From NCBI GenBank assembly GCA_002418765.1, contig DIET01000016.1, positions 1 through 64,000 of the forward strand: a stretch of 64,000 bases of DNA. The letters are read 5' to 3'. Position 1 is the first letter of the stretch. The number at the start of each line of letters is the position of its first letter. The notes beneath the pieces were generated by a model. That model made no database searches and was not told where the DNA came from. It worked only from the letters and a program-made list of their open reading frames with translations. This DNA comes from Peptococcaceae bacterium UBA5767. GTDB taxonomy: Bacteria > Bacillota > TC1 > UBA5767. Positions 42,839-51,886 of this stretch are shown here, piece after piece. The position numbers and the translations under genes were made by a program.

Positions 42839-43993
42839 CTAAACAGCGCCGACCAGTGTACATACAGCCTGCGCCGCCATACCTTCCTCTCGGCCGCAAA
42901 AACCCAATTTCTCTGTGGTAGTCGCCTGAATGCCCACCATCTGAATGTCCACATGCAGAACACTGGCCAAATTTTCTCGCATGATAGGCAAATAAGGAGC
43001 CAATTTAGGATTTTCCGCCACCAACACCACGTCAAGATTGTTCACCCGGTAACCGTTCTTTTGGATCAATCCATAAACCTTCTCCAGCAATACGAGACTG
43101 GATATCTTCCGAAAGGACTCGTCGGTATCTGGAAAATGCTGCCCAATATCACCCAGAGCCAAAGCCCCCAGCAGAGCATCCATCACGGCATGTGCTAAGA
43201 CGTCACCGTCAGAATGAGCCAACAGCCCTTTTTTACTCTTGATCTTCACCCCGCCCAGCACCAAATCCAAACCCGTCTGCAGACGGTGTACATCATATCC
43301 CAGACCCACCCGCAAAGGTAGCGTCTCCAGGCACTTTTGTCTCATCCAATACAAATCCTCAGGCTTTGTAATCTTTCTATTGTTAACATCGCCCTCCACC
43401 ATGCGCACGGCCACTCCACGGCTTTCCACAAGCGACGCTTCATCGGTGTAGACGCCTCCCTCTGCTGATGCCAGTGCCTCAAGCAGCGTTTTTCGTGCAA
43501 ATACCTGTGGCGTCTGCACAGCTCGCAAAAGACGACGATCCCATGTCCTTTCCACCAGATCCCCCTGAAAAGACTTGATGGTGTCCACCAAATCAATGCC
43601 TGGGATAACGGCAACATCACCTGCTTCCATACGCTCAAGAAGACGTATCCACATAGGTGACGAAACAAAAGGCCGCACACCATCGTGTACAGCCACTACT
43701 TCCATCTTTGCAGAAATATACCTAGCGCCGCATCGCACCGAATCGATTCTCTCTTGACCACCGGCCACCACATGTGTCAGCTTGCTGTAGCGTCTCTGGT
43801 ATGAATCCGACAGTTCAGACAAATACGCTTCCGGTAATACAAGCACCATTTCTTTCGTCTGTGTATCCTTTTGAAAAAAATCCAGGGAATATTCCAAAAT
43901 AGATTGATTCCCTACCCGCAAAAACTGCTTGGGTATGTCCTCGCCCATTCTCGATCCTTTTCCGCTGGCAACAATGACAACTCCTACATTCAT
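42839..43993 (-). CDS. ispDF: Bifunctional IspD/IspF isoprenoid enzyme
   Basis: A 384-residue fusion of two steps of the MEP pathway. Residues 1-225 are IspD (MEP cytidylyltransferase): VIVASGKGSRMGEDIPKQFL, VAVHDGVRPFVS, TDEASLVESRG. Residues 228-384 are IspF (MECDP synthase): RVGLGYDVHRL (zinc Asp/His), LAHSDGDVLAHAVMDALLGA, DIGQHFPDTD. The start overlaps closely with the yacL stop. Fused IspDF is common in some Clostridia and alphaproteobacteria. Confidence 0.95.
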   Translation of the reverse strand: MNVGVVIVASGKGSRMGEDIPKQFLRVGNQSILEYSLDFFQKDTQTKEMVLVLPEAYLSELSDSYQRRYSKLTHVVAGGQERIDSVRCGARYISAKMEVVAVHDGVRPFVSSPMWIRLLERMEAGDVAVIPGIDLVDTIKSFQGDLVERTWDRRLLRAVQTPQVFARKTLLEALASAEGGVYTDEASLVESRGVAVRMVEGDVNNRKITKPEDLYWMRQKCLETLPLRVGLGYDVHRLQTGLDLVLGGVKIKSKKGLLAHSDGDVLAHAVMDALLGALALGDIGQHFPDTDESFRKISSLVLLEKVYGLIQKNGYRVNNLDVVLVAENPKLAPYLPIMRENLASVLHVDIQMVGIQATTTEKLGFCGREEGMAAQAVCTLVGAV

Positions 43994-44001
43994 GGCTTCA
44001 C

Positions 44002-45072
44002 CTATCTGGGTCTGGCAAAAATCATCCGGCCGGCAGCCGTCTGTAAAACACTGGTCACTTCCACATTGATGGTATCCCCCACCAAGCCCTTGCCATTCTC
44101 GATGACCACCATAGTACCGTCATCCAGGTAACCGATTCCCTGGCTGGCTTCCTTGCCCTCTTTCATGATTTTGATCGTAAACTCTTCTCCTGGCAAAACC
44201 ACCGGCTTAAGGGCATTGGAAAGCTCATTGATATTGAGCACCTTCACCCCCTGGAGCTGAGCTACTTTATTCAGATTGTAATCATTGGTCAGGATGGGCA
44301 TGCCCATTTCCTGCCCCATTTTAACCAACTTGGCATCCACCTCGGTAATTTCTGGATAATCCAATTTCTCGATTTCCACCGTAATATCGTTTTCTTTTTG
44401 CATCATAGACAAAATATCCAGCCCGCTTCGTCCCCGGTTCCGCTTCAGAGAATCCGACGAATCAGCAATCTTTTGCAGTTCCTCCAGAACAAAATTCGGT
44501 ATCACCAAAGCTCCGTCGATAAAACCACTTTTGGCAATATCATAGATCCTCCCATCGATGATCACTGACGTATCCACCAGCTTATTGATACCCATTGGCA
44601 AATGCGTGTCGTTTTTATGCCTGCCTGCTCGGCTTCTGCTGACCACCGATGGCAAAATACGAATCAAGTCTTCTCTTCGTTTGGCTCCAATCATCCAGCC
44701 GATATAAGCAAAAAAGAAAGCCAGCAACACATAGAAATAAGGTCCCACAAGGGGCAATTTGTAAATGGAGTTTCCCAATAGGATGGCCAAAATCAAGCCC
44801 ATCACCGTACCAGCAATACCTCCGAATATTTCTTGGCTTGTCATGTTATCAACACTGACACGAATCAATTTGGCCAGTTTTTCCAGACCAAGCAAAACAA
44901 AATGGGCAACCAGATAGCTGGTCAGAGTCGCTCCAATCAGTACCAGGATCATATAGGCCAGATTGGCTTCTAACTCCGTAGACAAATAAAGAGAAAAACC
45001 TCTGCCAATGAGCAGGTATAGTGGAACAGCCACCATCCCTGTCATGACCAATTTAATAATATTTCTTAACAT
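44002..45072 (-). CDS. yacL: PIN/TRAM-domain membrane protein (YacL)
   Basis: A 356-residue integral membrane protein. The N-terminus has four hydrophobic segments (KLVMTGMVAVPLYLLIG, LAYMILVLIGATLTSYLV, GTVMGLILAILLGN, PYFYVLLAFFFAYIGW). A PIN ribonuclease-like domain follows (DTSVIIDGRIYDIAKSGFID, ILTNDYNLNKVA), then a C-terminal TRAM domain (GYLDDGTMVVIENGKGLVGD). ATG 45072 has AAGGAG 6 nt upstream. Homologues stand next to radA, carD and ispD in many Firmicutes; role unclear. Confidence 0.9.
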   Translation of the reverse strand: MLRNIIKLVMTGMVAVPLYLLIGRGFSLYLSTELEANLAYMILVLIGATLTSYLVAHFVLLGLEKLAKLIRVSVDNMTSQEIFGGIAGTVMGLILAILLGNSIYKLPLVGPYFYVLLAFFFAYIGWMIGAKRREDLIRILPSVVSRSRAGRHKNDTHLPMGINKLVDTSVIIDGRIYDIAKSGFIDGALVIPNFVLEELQKIADSSDSLKRNRGRSGLDILSMMQKENDITVEIEKLDYPEITEVDAKLVKMGQEMGMPILTNDYNLNKVAQLQGVKVLNINELSNALKPVVLPGEEFTIKIMKEGKEASQGIGYLDDGTMVVIENGKGLVGDTINVEVTSVLQTAAGRMIFARPR

Positions 45073-45174
45073 GCACATCTCCTTATAAATTCGAATGAAT
45101 GAAAAAAATGAATAAATAATATAAAAAAACAAATGGTATCTCTTACGTCATAAACACATTTTCTAAGACATGAG

Positions 45175-45200
45175 AAAAGGTTTGCAACGACAAACCTTTT
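45175..45200 (-). terminator. Terminator after carD
   Basis: Perfect 10-bp stem AAAAGGTTTG / CAAACCTTTT with a 6-nt loop, 40 nt beyond the carD stop. U residues are partly in the stem, so it may work in both directions. Confidence 0.7.
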
Positions 45201-45239
45201 TCATTCAAGGTTAACCCAGACATCATGAATCCGCAAGCG

Positions 45240-45728
45240 TTATTCATCGTTTTTTTTAAGGAATTCCAAGATGATTTCCTTGGCTTCATTCTGTTCGATA
45301 TCGCTGGAGATGGCCACCTCGCTGATCAAGAGTCCCACCGAGTTCTCCAACATCTTCTTCTCGCCCGCCGAAAGGCCACGTTCCTGGTCCCGAATGTAGA
45401 GATCCTTAATGACCTCAGAAATATCTTCAATTTCTCCTGTTTTTAATTTTTCCATATTGGCACGGTACCGATGATTCCAGTTATCGGACAAATCTCTGCT
45501 TTTTTCTTCAAGTACATCAAATGCTTTTTTCATTTGCAGTTCTGTGTTCACCTTGCGCAAACCGAGTTGTTTGGCGTTGTCTACCGGAACCATCACCTGC
45601 ATGTCATTGATGTCCAAACCAATCACATAATACTCTTTCTCTTTGCCCATAACTTCTTGTTTCTCAATGTTTAAGATTTCTCCCGCGCCATGCATGGGAT
45701 ATACAATTTTCTGCCCTACTTTAAACAT
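45240..45728 (-). CDS. carD: CarD-family transcriptional regulator
   Basis: A 162-residue RNA polymerase-binding regulator. The N-terminal Tudor-like RNAP-interaction domain is MFKVGQKIVYPMHGAGEILN. The C-terminal helical DNA-binding part includes NWNHRYRANMEKLKTGE and AGEKKMLENSVGLLISE. GTGGAGG precedes the ATG at 45728; the frame extends further upstream without a ribosome site. In Clostridia it is typically beside radA, yacL and ispD. Confidence 0.92.
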   Translation of the reverse strand: MFKVGQKIVYPMHGAGEILNIEKQEVMGKEKEYYVIGLDINDMQVMVPVDNAKQLGLRKVNTELQMKKAFDVLEEKSRDLSDNWNHRYRANMEKLKTGEIEDISEVIKDLYIRDQERGLSAGEKKMLENSVGLLISEVAISSDIEQNEAKEIILEFLKKNDE

Positions 45729-45813
45729 AGCTTTACCTCCACATAACCTATGTCTAGTATAGCACAAAATGAGGAAACTCGCATATTATCATGTTTCTTG
45801 GGTTCATGTCAAC

Positions 45814-47172
45814 TTATGAGGAGAATACTTTCAAAACTGCTTCTTTCAGGTGATGCACACCCACCAGCTTCACGGGCAAATCAGACGGCATTCTGGCCAC
45901 CATATCTTGTGGAACGATAATGGTGTGATACCCAAGACCATGCGCCTCATTGATCCGTTTTTCCAGTTGAGGAACAACCCTAATTTCCCCTCCCAATCCC
46001 ACTTCTCCTAGGGCCAATGTATCATGAGGGAAAACTTGATCCTTCAAGGAAGAAGCAATCGACAAACAAACCGCCAGATCAGCCGCCGTCTCGCTTACCT
46101 TCATCCCTCCTGCCACATTGATATACACATCCTGATCAGACAAGACATAATGCATCTTTTTTTCTAATATGGCGAGCATCAAGAGCAACCGATTGAGATC
46201 ATAGCCTGTGGCCAGACGTCTGGGATTGCCAAACACACTGCGGGTACATAATGCTTGGATCTCCAACAAAAATACCCTAGACCCCTCCAGCGCAGGATAG
46301 ACCACCATGCCAGAGGAAGGCATTTTGCGTGACAAAAAAAGCTCCGCCGGATTATCGATACCCATGAGTCCTTGACTTTTCATTTCAAAAATGCCAATTT
46401 CATGCGTCGAACCAAACCGATTCTTGACAGCCCTAAGCACCCGGAATTCCAGATTCTTATCCCCTTCCAAATAAAGAACCGTGTCCACCATGTGTTCCAG
46501 CACCCGTGGTCCTGCCAAACTTCCGGATTTGGTAACATGCCCCACCAAAATAATAATGCGGTCAGCACCCTTGGCTTCTAAAAGCAATCGCATGGCACAT
46601 TCTCTGACCTGAGAAACACTGCCCGGAGCACTGCTGATATGCTCGGTATACACCGTTTGGATCGAATCCACAATAACGATCTTGGGATTTTCCTGATTCA
46701 TTTTGGCCAAAATCCGTTCCATATTGTTTTCAGGTAACAACAATATGTGCTCGCCTGTCACGCCCAAACGCTCCGCTCGCATTTTGATCTGGGTCACCGA
46801 TTCCTCGCCGCTCACATACATCAGTCGCTCTTTGGCTGCCAGCTTCGCTGCGCTCTGCAAGAGCAATGTCGACTTACCAATCCCTGGATTCCCTCCCAAT
46901 AGCACCAGAGAGTCTGGGACAAATCCTCCACCGAGCACCCTGTCGAGTTCCTCCAAGCCGGTCAGCATCCTGTTTCTGGTTTCATGCGCCACACTAGCCA
47001 GAGAAACCACTTTCCCTTCCGGCTGCCACGCTTTGGTATTATCAGTACGAAGGGATACGCTCCTCTCCTCCACCAATGTATTCCATGATCCACATCCGGG
47101 ACATTTGCCCATCCATTTGGGAGACTCATGTCCACAATCCTGACAGACGAATACACTTTTTTCTTTGGCCAT
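45814..47172 (-). CDS. radA: DNA repair protein RadA
   Basis: A 452-residue RecA-like ATPase for branch migration in recombination repair. The N-terminal zinc finger is CQDCGHESPKWMGKCPGCGSW, which I give in parts: CQDC and CPGC. Walker A is GGNPGIGKSTLLL, the RadA motif is KNRFGSTHEIGIF, and the C-terminal Lon-like domain includes LALGEVGLGGEIR. Complete length. Confidence 0.96.
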   Translation of the reverse strand: MAKEKSVFVCQDCGHESPKWMGKCPGCGSWNTLVEERSVSLRTDNTKAWQPEGKVVSLASVAHETRNRMLTGLEELDRVLGGGFVPDSLVLLGGNPGIGKSTLLLQSAAKLAAKERLMYVSGEESVTQIKMRAERLGVTGEHILLLPENNMERILAKMNQENPKIVIVDSIQTVYTEHISSAPGSVSQVRECAMRLLLEAKGADRIIILVGHVTKSGSLAGPRVLEHMVDTVLYLEGDKNLEFRVLRAVKNRFGSTHEIGIFEMKSQGLMGIDNPAELFLSRKMPSSGMVVYPALEGSRVFLLEIQALCTRSVFGNPRRLATGYDLNRLLLMLAILEKKMHYVLSDQDVYINVAGGMKVSETAADLAVCLSIASSLKDQVFPHDTLALGEVGLGGEIRVVPQLEKRINEAHGLGYHTIIVPQDMVARMPSDLPVKLVGVHHLKEAVLKVFSS

Positions 47173-47176
47173 ATCG

Positions 47177-48145
47177 CTATCCTTTTTGCCTTTCTAAGAA
47201 TGCATTCAAAAGCGCTATCAACGTCTTCTCGTCCTCAGCCTGATTGATTTCATCTCTTAACCTTGCTGCTCCTGTGCCGTTTTTAATATACCAGGACAAC
47301 TGCTTACGCATTTCCCTGACACCCACCCGTTCGCCTTTGTAATGCACTGCCAAACGCAGATGCTTTAGAGCCATGGCTATTTTTTCTTCCATTGTAGGAA
47401 AAACAGGCTTCTCTTGCGCCAGCACAGCAAGATTTTGCCGAATCAGCCAGGGATTGCCAAAAGAACCACGCCCGATCATCACAGCCTGACAGCCTGTTTC
47501 AGCCAGCATACGGCTGGCGTCGGTCGGTTCCCAAATATCCCCATTACCGATCACCGGGACATCCACCCGACTCACTACTTCAGCAATCACCTGCCAATCT
47601 GCCTGACCAGAATAAAACTGATCCCTGGTACGTCCATGCACCGCAATGGCCGCCACACCCAAACCCTGAATGGTTTTGGCCATACTCAATACATTGACAG
47701 AAGAAACATCAAAGCCCTTTCGCAGTTTCACCGTAACGGGAACATCAACAGCATTGACCAATGCCTCCACCGCCCGATAGGCTACATCCGGCTCTTTCAT
47801 CAGAGCCGCCCCTTCCCCGTTCTTCACCACCTTAGGCGCAGGACACCCCATATTGAAATCAATCCATTGGGCACCACGCTCGACCATAATCCTGGCCGCA
47901 GGAGTCAAAAACTCCGGGTCTCTGCCAAAAATTTGCACAGCAATGGGACCTTCTTCATCCTGGATATCCATCAACTCGAAGGTTTTTTGATTGCGATATA
48001 CCAAAGCTTTGTCGCTAATCATCTCTGTATACACGGCGCCAGCGCCCATTTCCTTGGCAATCAAGCGAAACGCTTTGTCCGATATGCCCGCCAATGGTGC
48101 TGCCAGAACCTGATTGTCAATCTGCAAATGGCCTATACTCCACAT
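47177..48145 (-). CDS. dusB: tRNA-dihydrouridine synthase (DusB type)
   Basis: A 322-residue FMN enzyme that reduces uridine in tRNA. Motifs are LAAPLAGISDKAFR, DFNMGCPAPKVVKNGEGAAL (catalytic Cys in GCPAPK), VKLRKGF, AVHGRTRDQFYSG and IGNGDIWEPTDA. The start directly follows the coaX stop. Conserved position downstream of coaX. Confidence 0.94.
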   Translation of the reverse strand: MWSIGHLQIDNQVLAAPLAGISDKAFRLIAKEMGAGAVYTEMISDKALVYRNQKTFELMDIQDEEGPIAVQIFGRDPEFLTPAARIMVERGAQWIDFNMGCPAPKVVKNGEGAALMKEPDVAYRAVEALVNAVDVPVTVKLRKGFDVSSVNVLSMAKTIQGLGVAAIAVHGRTRDQFYSGQADWQVIAEVVSRVDVPVIGNGDIWEPTDASRMLAETGCQAVMIGRGSFGNPWLIRQNLAVLAQEKPVFPTMEEKIAMALKHLRLAVHYKGERVGVREMRKQLSWYIKNGTGAARLRDEINQAEDEKTLIALLNAFLERQKG

Positions 48146-48913
48146 TTATCGTTGATTCCGATCATATATGATTTTTAACCCTTTCAGTGTTAACTCTTTG
48201 TCTACTTCCTCTATCGCCTCGGTACTCTGTGCAAACAGATCTGCCAGTCCTCCCGTGGCCAAAACATGCGGTTTTTGGCCCAATTCTTCTGTAATCCGGG
48301 CCAGCAATCCTTCAATCTGTCCCAAGTAGCCATAAAATATCCCTGATTTTATGGAATCCGTTGTATTTTTACCAATGGCCCGACCAGGCCTATGGATTTC
48401 CACCTCATACAACTTGGACGTCAATCGACCCAAAGATTCCACAGACATCCTAGGTCCAGGACAAATGGCGCCACCAAGATACTCACCTTGTGCCGAAACC
48501 ACATCGAACGTAGTCGCCGTTCCAAAATCAATCACCACTGCGGCTGTTTTAAAACGCTCAAAGGCTGCAACCCCATTGGCAATACGATCCGCTCCAACCT
48601 CCCGTGGATTGTCCAATAGGATCGGCATCCCTGTCTTGATGCCAGGTCCCACAAACAATGGCTCTTTCACAAAAATATTTCGCAGCATATCACGATAAGG
48701 CTGATTCAGTTCTGGAACCACAGAGCTGACAATGGCATCATCAACAAGATCAAGGGTCAGGCTGCTCAATGCGAGCAGCCCCTTAAGTAAAATCAAATAT
48801 TCGTCTTCCGTCTTGTGCTTCACCGTCTCAATACGCCAGCTTTTCAAGATATTTTGTCCCTCACAAGCCCCAATGACGGTATTGCTGTTACCAATATCAA
48901 TAAGCAGAATCAT
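48146..48913 (-). CDS. coaX: Type III pantothenate kinase
   Basis: A 255-residue ASKHA-fold kinase for the first step of coenzyme A synthesis. The phosphate loop is LLIDIGNSNTVIGACEG; PGIKTGMPILLDNPREVGAD is the pantothenate region; VVIDFGTATTFDVVSA carries the catalytic Asp and GGAICPGPRMSVESL the second phosphate region. The start overlaps the stop of the upstream transporter gene by 4 nt, so the two are translationally coupled. Confidence 0.95.
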   Translation of the reverse strand: MILLIDIGNSNTVIGACEGQNILKSWRIETVKHKTEDEYLILLKGLLALSSLTLDLVDDAIVSSVVPELNQPYRDMLRNIFVKEPLFVGPGIKTGMPILLDNPREVGADRIANGVAAFERFKTAAVVIDFGTATTFDVVSAQGEYLGGAICPGPRMSVESLGRLTSKLYEVEIHRPGRAIGKNTTDSIKSGIFYGYLGQIEGLLARITEELGQKPHVLATGGLADLFAQSTEAIEEVDKELTLKGLKIIYDRNQR

Positions 48914-49443
48914 TTTCTTTTCTCCAGATAACGCAAGATTCCCTGATAAACAAAATAAACCAAAATACCAGCCACCAAAACCTCAGGAAAGCCATGTGTC
49001 ACCACCACCAGACCCGCCGTTTGCCAATTGGGCAACAAGCCTCTCCACAGAGCCAGGCCAAGAACCCCAATGGTATTGGTCAAGGTACCTACGATGGCAG
49101 CCACCACAGAGCCTGCAGCCTGTTTATGCGCCAAGGCAAACGGACGAAACGCCAGATAAGACATCAGTCCAATCAGAACACGAGGTAAAATAGCAATCAG
49201 CGGATCCGCAAACAACGGACTGGCCTGCTGAAAGAAGCTAAAGAGCCCAAAGATCAGTCCCACCATCATGCCCACAATTGGACCTTCCAAGATGGCAGCC
49301 AGAATAACTGGAATGTGCATGATGGTCGCTCGCCCAGCTGGTGAAAAAGGAATGGGAATGAATCCCAAAGAAGTGCTGCCAAGAACCATGGTGATGGCGC
49401 CCAGCAAGCCGACAATCGCAATTTGCTTGGTGTTGAATTTCAT
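48910..49443 (-). CDS. ECF transporter substrate-binding (S) component, probably for pantothenate
   Basis: A 177-residue membrane protein with six hydrophobic segments. It opens MKFNTKQIAIVGLLGAITMV, followed by STSLGFIPIPFSPAGRATIM and HIPVILAAILEGPIVGMMVG. This layout is typical of ECF S components, which bind a vitamin and use a shared EcfAA'T module encoded elsewhere. Overlap with coaX makes pantothenate the likely ligand (inference from neighbours). ATG 49443 has GGAGG 4-5 nt upstream; the longer frame to 49533 lacks a ribosome site. Confidence 0.85.
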   Translation of the reverse strand: MKFNTKQIAIVGLLGAITMVLGSTSLGFIPIPFSPAGRATIMHIPVILAAILEGPIVGMMVGLIFGLFSFFQQASPLFADPLIAILPRVLIGLMSYLAFRPFALAHKQAAGSVVAAIVGTLTNTIGVLGLALWRGLLPNWQTAGLVVVTHGFPEVLVAGILVYFVYQGILRYLEKRK

Positions 49444-49528
49444 GATACCTCCAAACCCTGAGGGTCTAATGTACAGCCGCCTACGCGTGCCGTCTTCTAG
49501 AGTATAGCAAAGAATCCAAACAAAAAAA

Positions 49529-49553
49529 AGCAAAAGCCTGTGTGGCTTATGCT
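49529..49553 (-). terminator. Terminator after the second importer operon
   Basis: Stem AGCAAAAGCC / GGCTTATGCT (one mismatch) followed on the minus strand by eight T residues. It ends the xdh-permease-flavoprotein-ATPase operon 40 nt after the ATPase stop and separates it from the ECF-coaX transcript. Confidence 0.88.
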
Positions 49554-49593
49554 TTCATTCTCACTATGCGTGGTCGCAACAACAAACGTTCGT

Positions 49594-51126
49594 TTAATAA
49601 GTGGTCGCATCCAACTCGACTTTTCGGCTCCCAGCCATCATCAGACCAAGCTCTGCCACCGTTGCATCATAGACATCAACGACACCCATGATCTCACCTT
49701 CATAGATGACGGCAATCCGGTCGCTCAATGTCATGATTTCCTCCAGCTCCGTAGACACAAGCAAGATGCCTGCACCTTTTTTACGTTCTTCGAGCAACCG
49801 CTCACGAACATATTCTGTTGCTCCGATGTCCAGACCCCTTACAGGATGCGCTGCAATCAGGAATTCAGGATCACGGTCCAGCTCTCTGGCAAGCACCATC
49901 TTCTGCTGATTTCCGCCAGAAAGACTTCCACCCATCGTCTCAATGCTGGGTGTTTTTACATTAAATGCCTTGACCATGCGCTTCGATGCATCCTCAATAA
50001 CTTTCCAGTCCAGCAGATGATTTTTGGAAAACGGCTCTTTGTAATAATCGATTAGCATCAAATTTTCCTTGATACTCATCTGGCTAATCATGCCTCTCTT
50101 ATGCCGGTCAGCTGGAATATGAGCTACCCCACGGGCCAGAATATTTCTGGGATGCTCATTGGTGGAATCTGTACCCGCAATGGTGATCGTTCCGCTTGTC
50201 ACTTTCCTTAAACCAGAAATGCACTCAAGCATCTCATCTTGGCCGTTGCCGTCTACACCAGCAATGCCCAAAATCTCCCCTTTTCTCACTTCCAGGGACA
50301 ATCCTTTCAGTGCCTTCACACCTTTGTCGCTCATACACTCGACTTTTTTCATCTCCAAAACGATTTCTCCCAAATCAGGAAGCCCCTCTACCCGCTGAAG
50401 GTCAATTTCGCGGCCTACCATCAGTTTGGCCAGCTGGTGCTTGTCGGTATTTCCCTTAAGCACCGTTTCACAAGATTTTCCTCCTCGCAAAACCGTAATA
50501 CGATTGGAGATGGTCATAACCTCATTGAGTTTGTGCGAAATAAAAATAACCGTATGCCCTTCGCTCGTCAATAGCCGGATCATCTTGAACAGTTCATCCA
50601 CTTCTTGCGGCGTCAAAACCGCCGTAGGCTCATCCAGGATCAGAAGATCAGCCCCACGATAAAGCGCTTTTAAGATCTCCAGACGTTGCTGCTCTCCCAC
50701 CGTCAGGTTCTCCACCATCTGGTAAGGCTCCACTTTCATATTGTATTTCTTGGCCAGAGCTACGATCTCATCCGCCGCCTTGTCCAAATCAAGAATCTGT
50801 TTGTTCTGGGCCATACCCAGCACCACGTTTTCAATGACAGTCAAAGCCGGAATCAACATAAAATGCTGATGCACCATGCCAATGCCATGCTCGATAGCTA
50901 CCCTGGGGGAATGGATATCCACTTTCTCCCCATGCAACCAGATTTCTCCTGACGTCGGACTGTACAATCCATAAAGAATATTCATGAGGGTGGATTTACC
51001 TGCTCCGTTTTCACCCAGCAGTGTATGGACCTCCCCCTTCTCCACGGTAAATGTAACATGATCATTTGCCAGTACGCCCGGAAACTGTTTCACAATATTT
51101 TTCATTTCCAGTATATTTTCAGCCAT
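49594..51126 (-). CDS. BMP-type nucleoside/purine ABC importer ATPase, second copy
   Basis: A 510-residue duplicated ATPase, paralogous to the one at 30188. First half: Walker A GENGAGKST, MVHQHFMLIPALTVIEN, signature LTVGEQQRLEILKALYRGA, Walker B LLILDEPTAVLTP. Second half: GVDGNGQDEM and LSGGNQQKMVLARELDRDP. It is the last gene of the operon with the second molybdenum hydroxylase. Substrate probably xanthine-like purine or nucleoside (inference). No binding-protein gene accompanies this module. Confidence 0.92.
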   Translation of the reverse strand: MAENILEMKNIVKQFPGVLANDHVTFTVEKGEVHTLLGENGAGKSTLMNILYGLYSPTSGEIWLHGEKVDIHSPRVAIEHGIGMVHQHFMLIPALTVIENVVLGMAQNKQILDLDKAADEIVALAKKYNMKVEPYQMVENLTVGEQQRLEILKALYRGADLLILDEPTAVLTPQEVDELFKMIRLLTSEGHTVIFISHKLNEVMTISNRITVLRGGKSCETVLKGNTDKHQLAKLMVGREIDLQRVEGLPDLGEIVLEMKKVECMSDKGVKALKGLSLEVRKGEILGIAGVDGNGQDEMLECISGLRKVTSGTITIAGTDSTNEHPRNILARGVAHIPADRHKRGMISQMSIKENLMLIDYYKEPFSKNHLLDWKVIEDASKRMVKAFNVKTPSIETMGGSLSGGNQQKMVLARELDRDPEFLIAAHPVRGLDIGATEYVRERLLEERKKGAGILLVSTELEEIMTLSDRIAVIYEGEIMGVVDVYDATVAELGLMMAGSRKVELDATTY

Positions 51127-51148
51127 TGGTTATCCCCCAAATCATCTT

Positions 51149-51820
51149 TTAGTGGTCACGAATCGGTGACTTATCATCCGAGAAAAGAGAAAGCTCCTTC
51201 TTCATGGCTTCCCATGCTTCTCTACCATGTGTTGTAAGCATCACGGCTTCGGCAACACCCAGTCCCAATCGTTTAATCGTATCATATCCCGTTGTATCTT
51301 CTCGTACTCCGTCAACCTTATTATCCTTGGTCCAAACCGTACCGCCATTGTAACAACCACCCAAACCGCCACTCACCAGCATTTCATGCATCAAATAATA
51401 ATTGATGATGGCCAAGTTGGTCATCTCCTGTCCTCCGTGTCTGGTTCCACCTGTCGAAAGCGCAGCTCCCACCTTATTCTGAAGATAACCGGGATGAACC
51501 AAATACATGGGACGGAGACGATTGAACACCGCTGCCAATTGTGCAGATACATTCATATCATAAACCGGTGAGCCAATGATAAAGCCATCCGCCTTCAGAA
51601 TCAATGCTTCCAGCTCCTGTAGATCGTCTTGAATGATGCACATGCTTTTATTGCGAATACAAGCATCACAGTGTACACAATACCCGATTTTCTTGCCGCG
51701 CACGGTCCAGTAAATCGTTTCTATGCCTGGAATCTTTTCGGCCTCACTCAATGCCTCTCTGACCGCAAAATCTGTAGCCCCTTTACGCGGGCTCCCACTT
51801 ATTCCCAATATGGTTGGCAT
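51149..51820 (-). CDS. Iron-sulfur flavoprotein (Isf-like), second copy
   Basis: A 223-residue flavodoxin-fold protein, paralogue of the one at 29530. FMN loop GISGSPRKGATDFA, cysteine motif C-x2-C-x2-C-x6-C (YCVHCDACIRNKSMC), IGSPVYDMN, GGTRHGGQE and YNGGTVWTKD. The start is ATG 51820 with AAGGAGG upstream. It lies between the second permease gene and the ATPase gene. Conservation of the same companion in both importer operons suggests a reductive step on the imported substrate or electron transfer with the hydroxylase (inference). Confidence 0.82.
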   Translation of the reverse strand: MPTILGISGSPRKGATDFAVREALSEAEKIPGIETIYWTVRGKKIGYCVHCDACIRNKSMCIIQDDLQELEALILKADGFIIGSPVYDMNVSAQLAAVFNRLRPMYLVHPGYLQNKVGAALSTGGTRHGGQEMTNLAIINYYLMHEMLVSGGLGGCYNGGTVWTKDNKVDGVREDTTGYDTIKRLGLGVAEAVMLTTHGREAWEAMKKELSLFSDDKSPIRDH

Positions 51821-51886
51821 CGTTACCTCCTTTTTCATGCTCGCAGAAGAAATCAATCTATCCTTCTGCCTTATACACCTGACTGA

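Noticed and set aside
49444..49528. Riboswitch upstream of the ECF S component
   Set aside because: The 85-nt leader is short and matches none of the vitamin aptamer consensus sequences that I can recall; only the ribosome site stands out.
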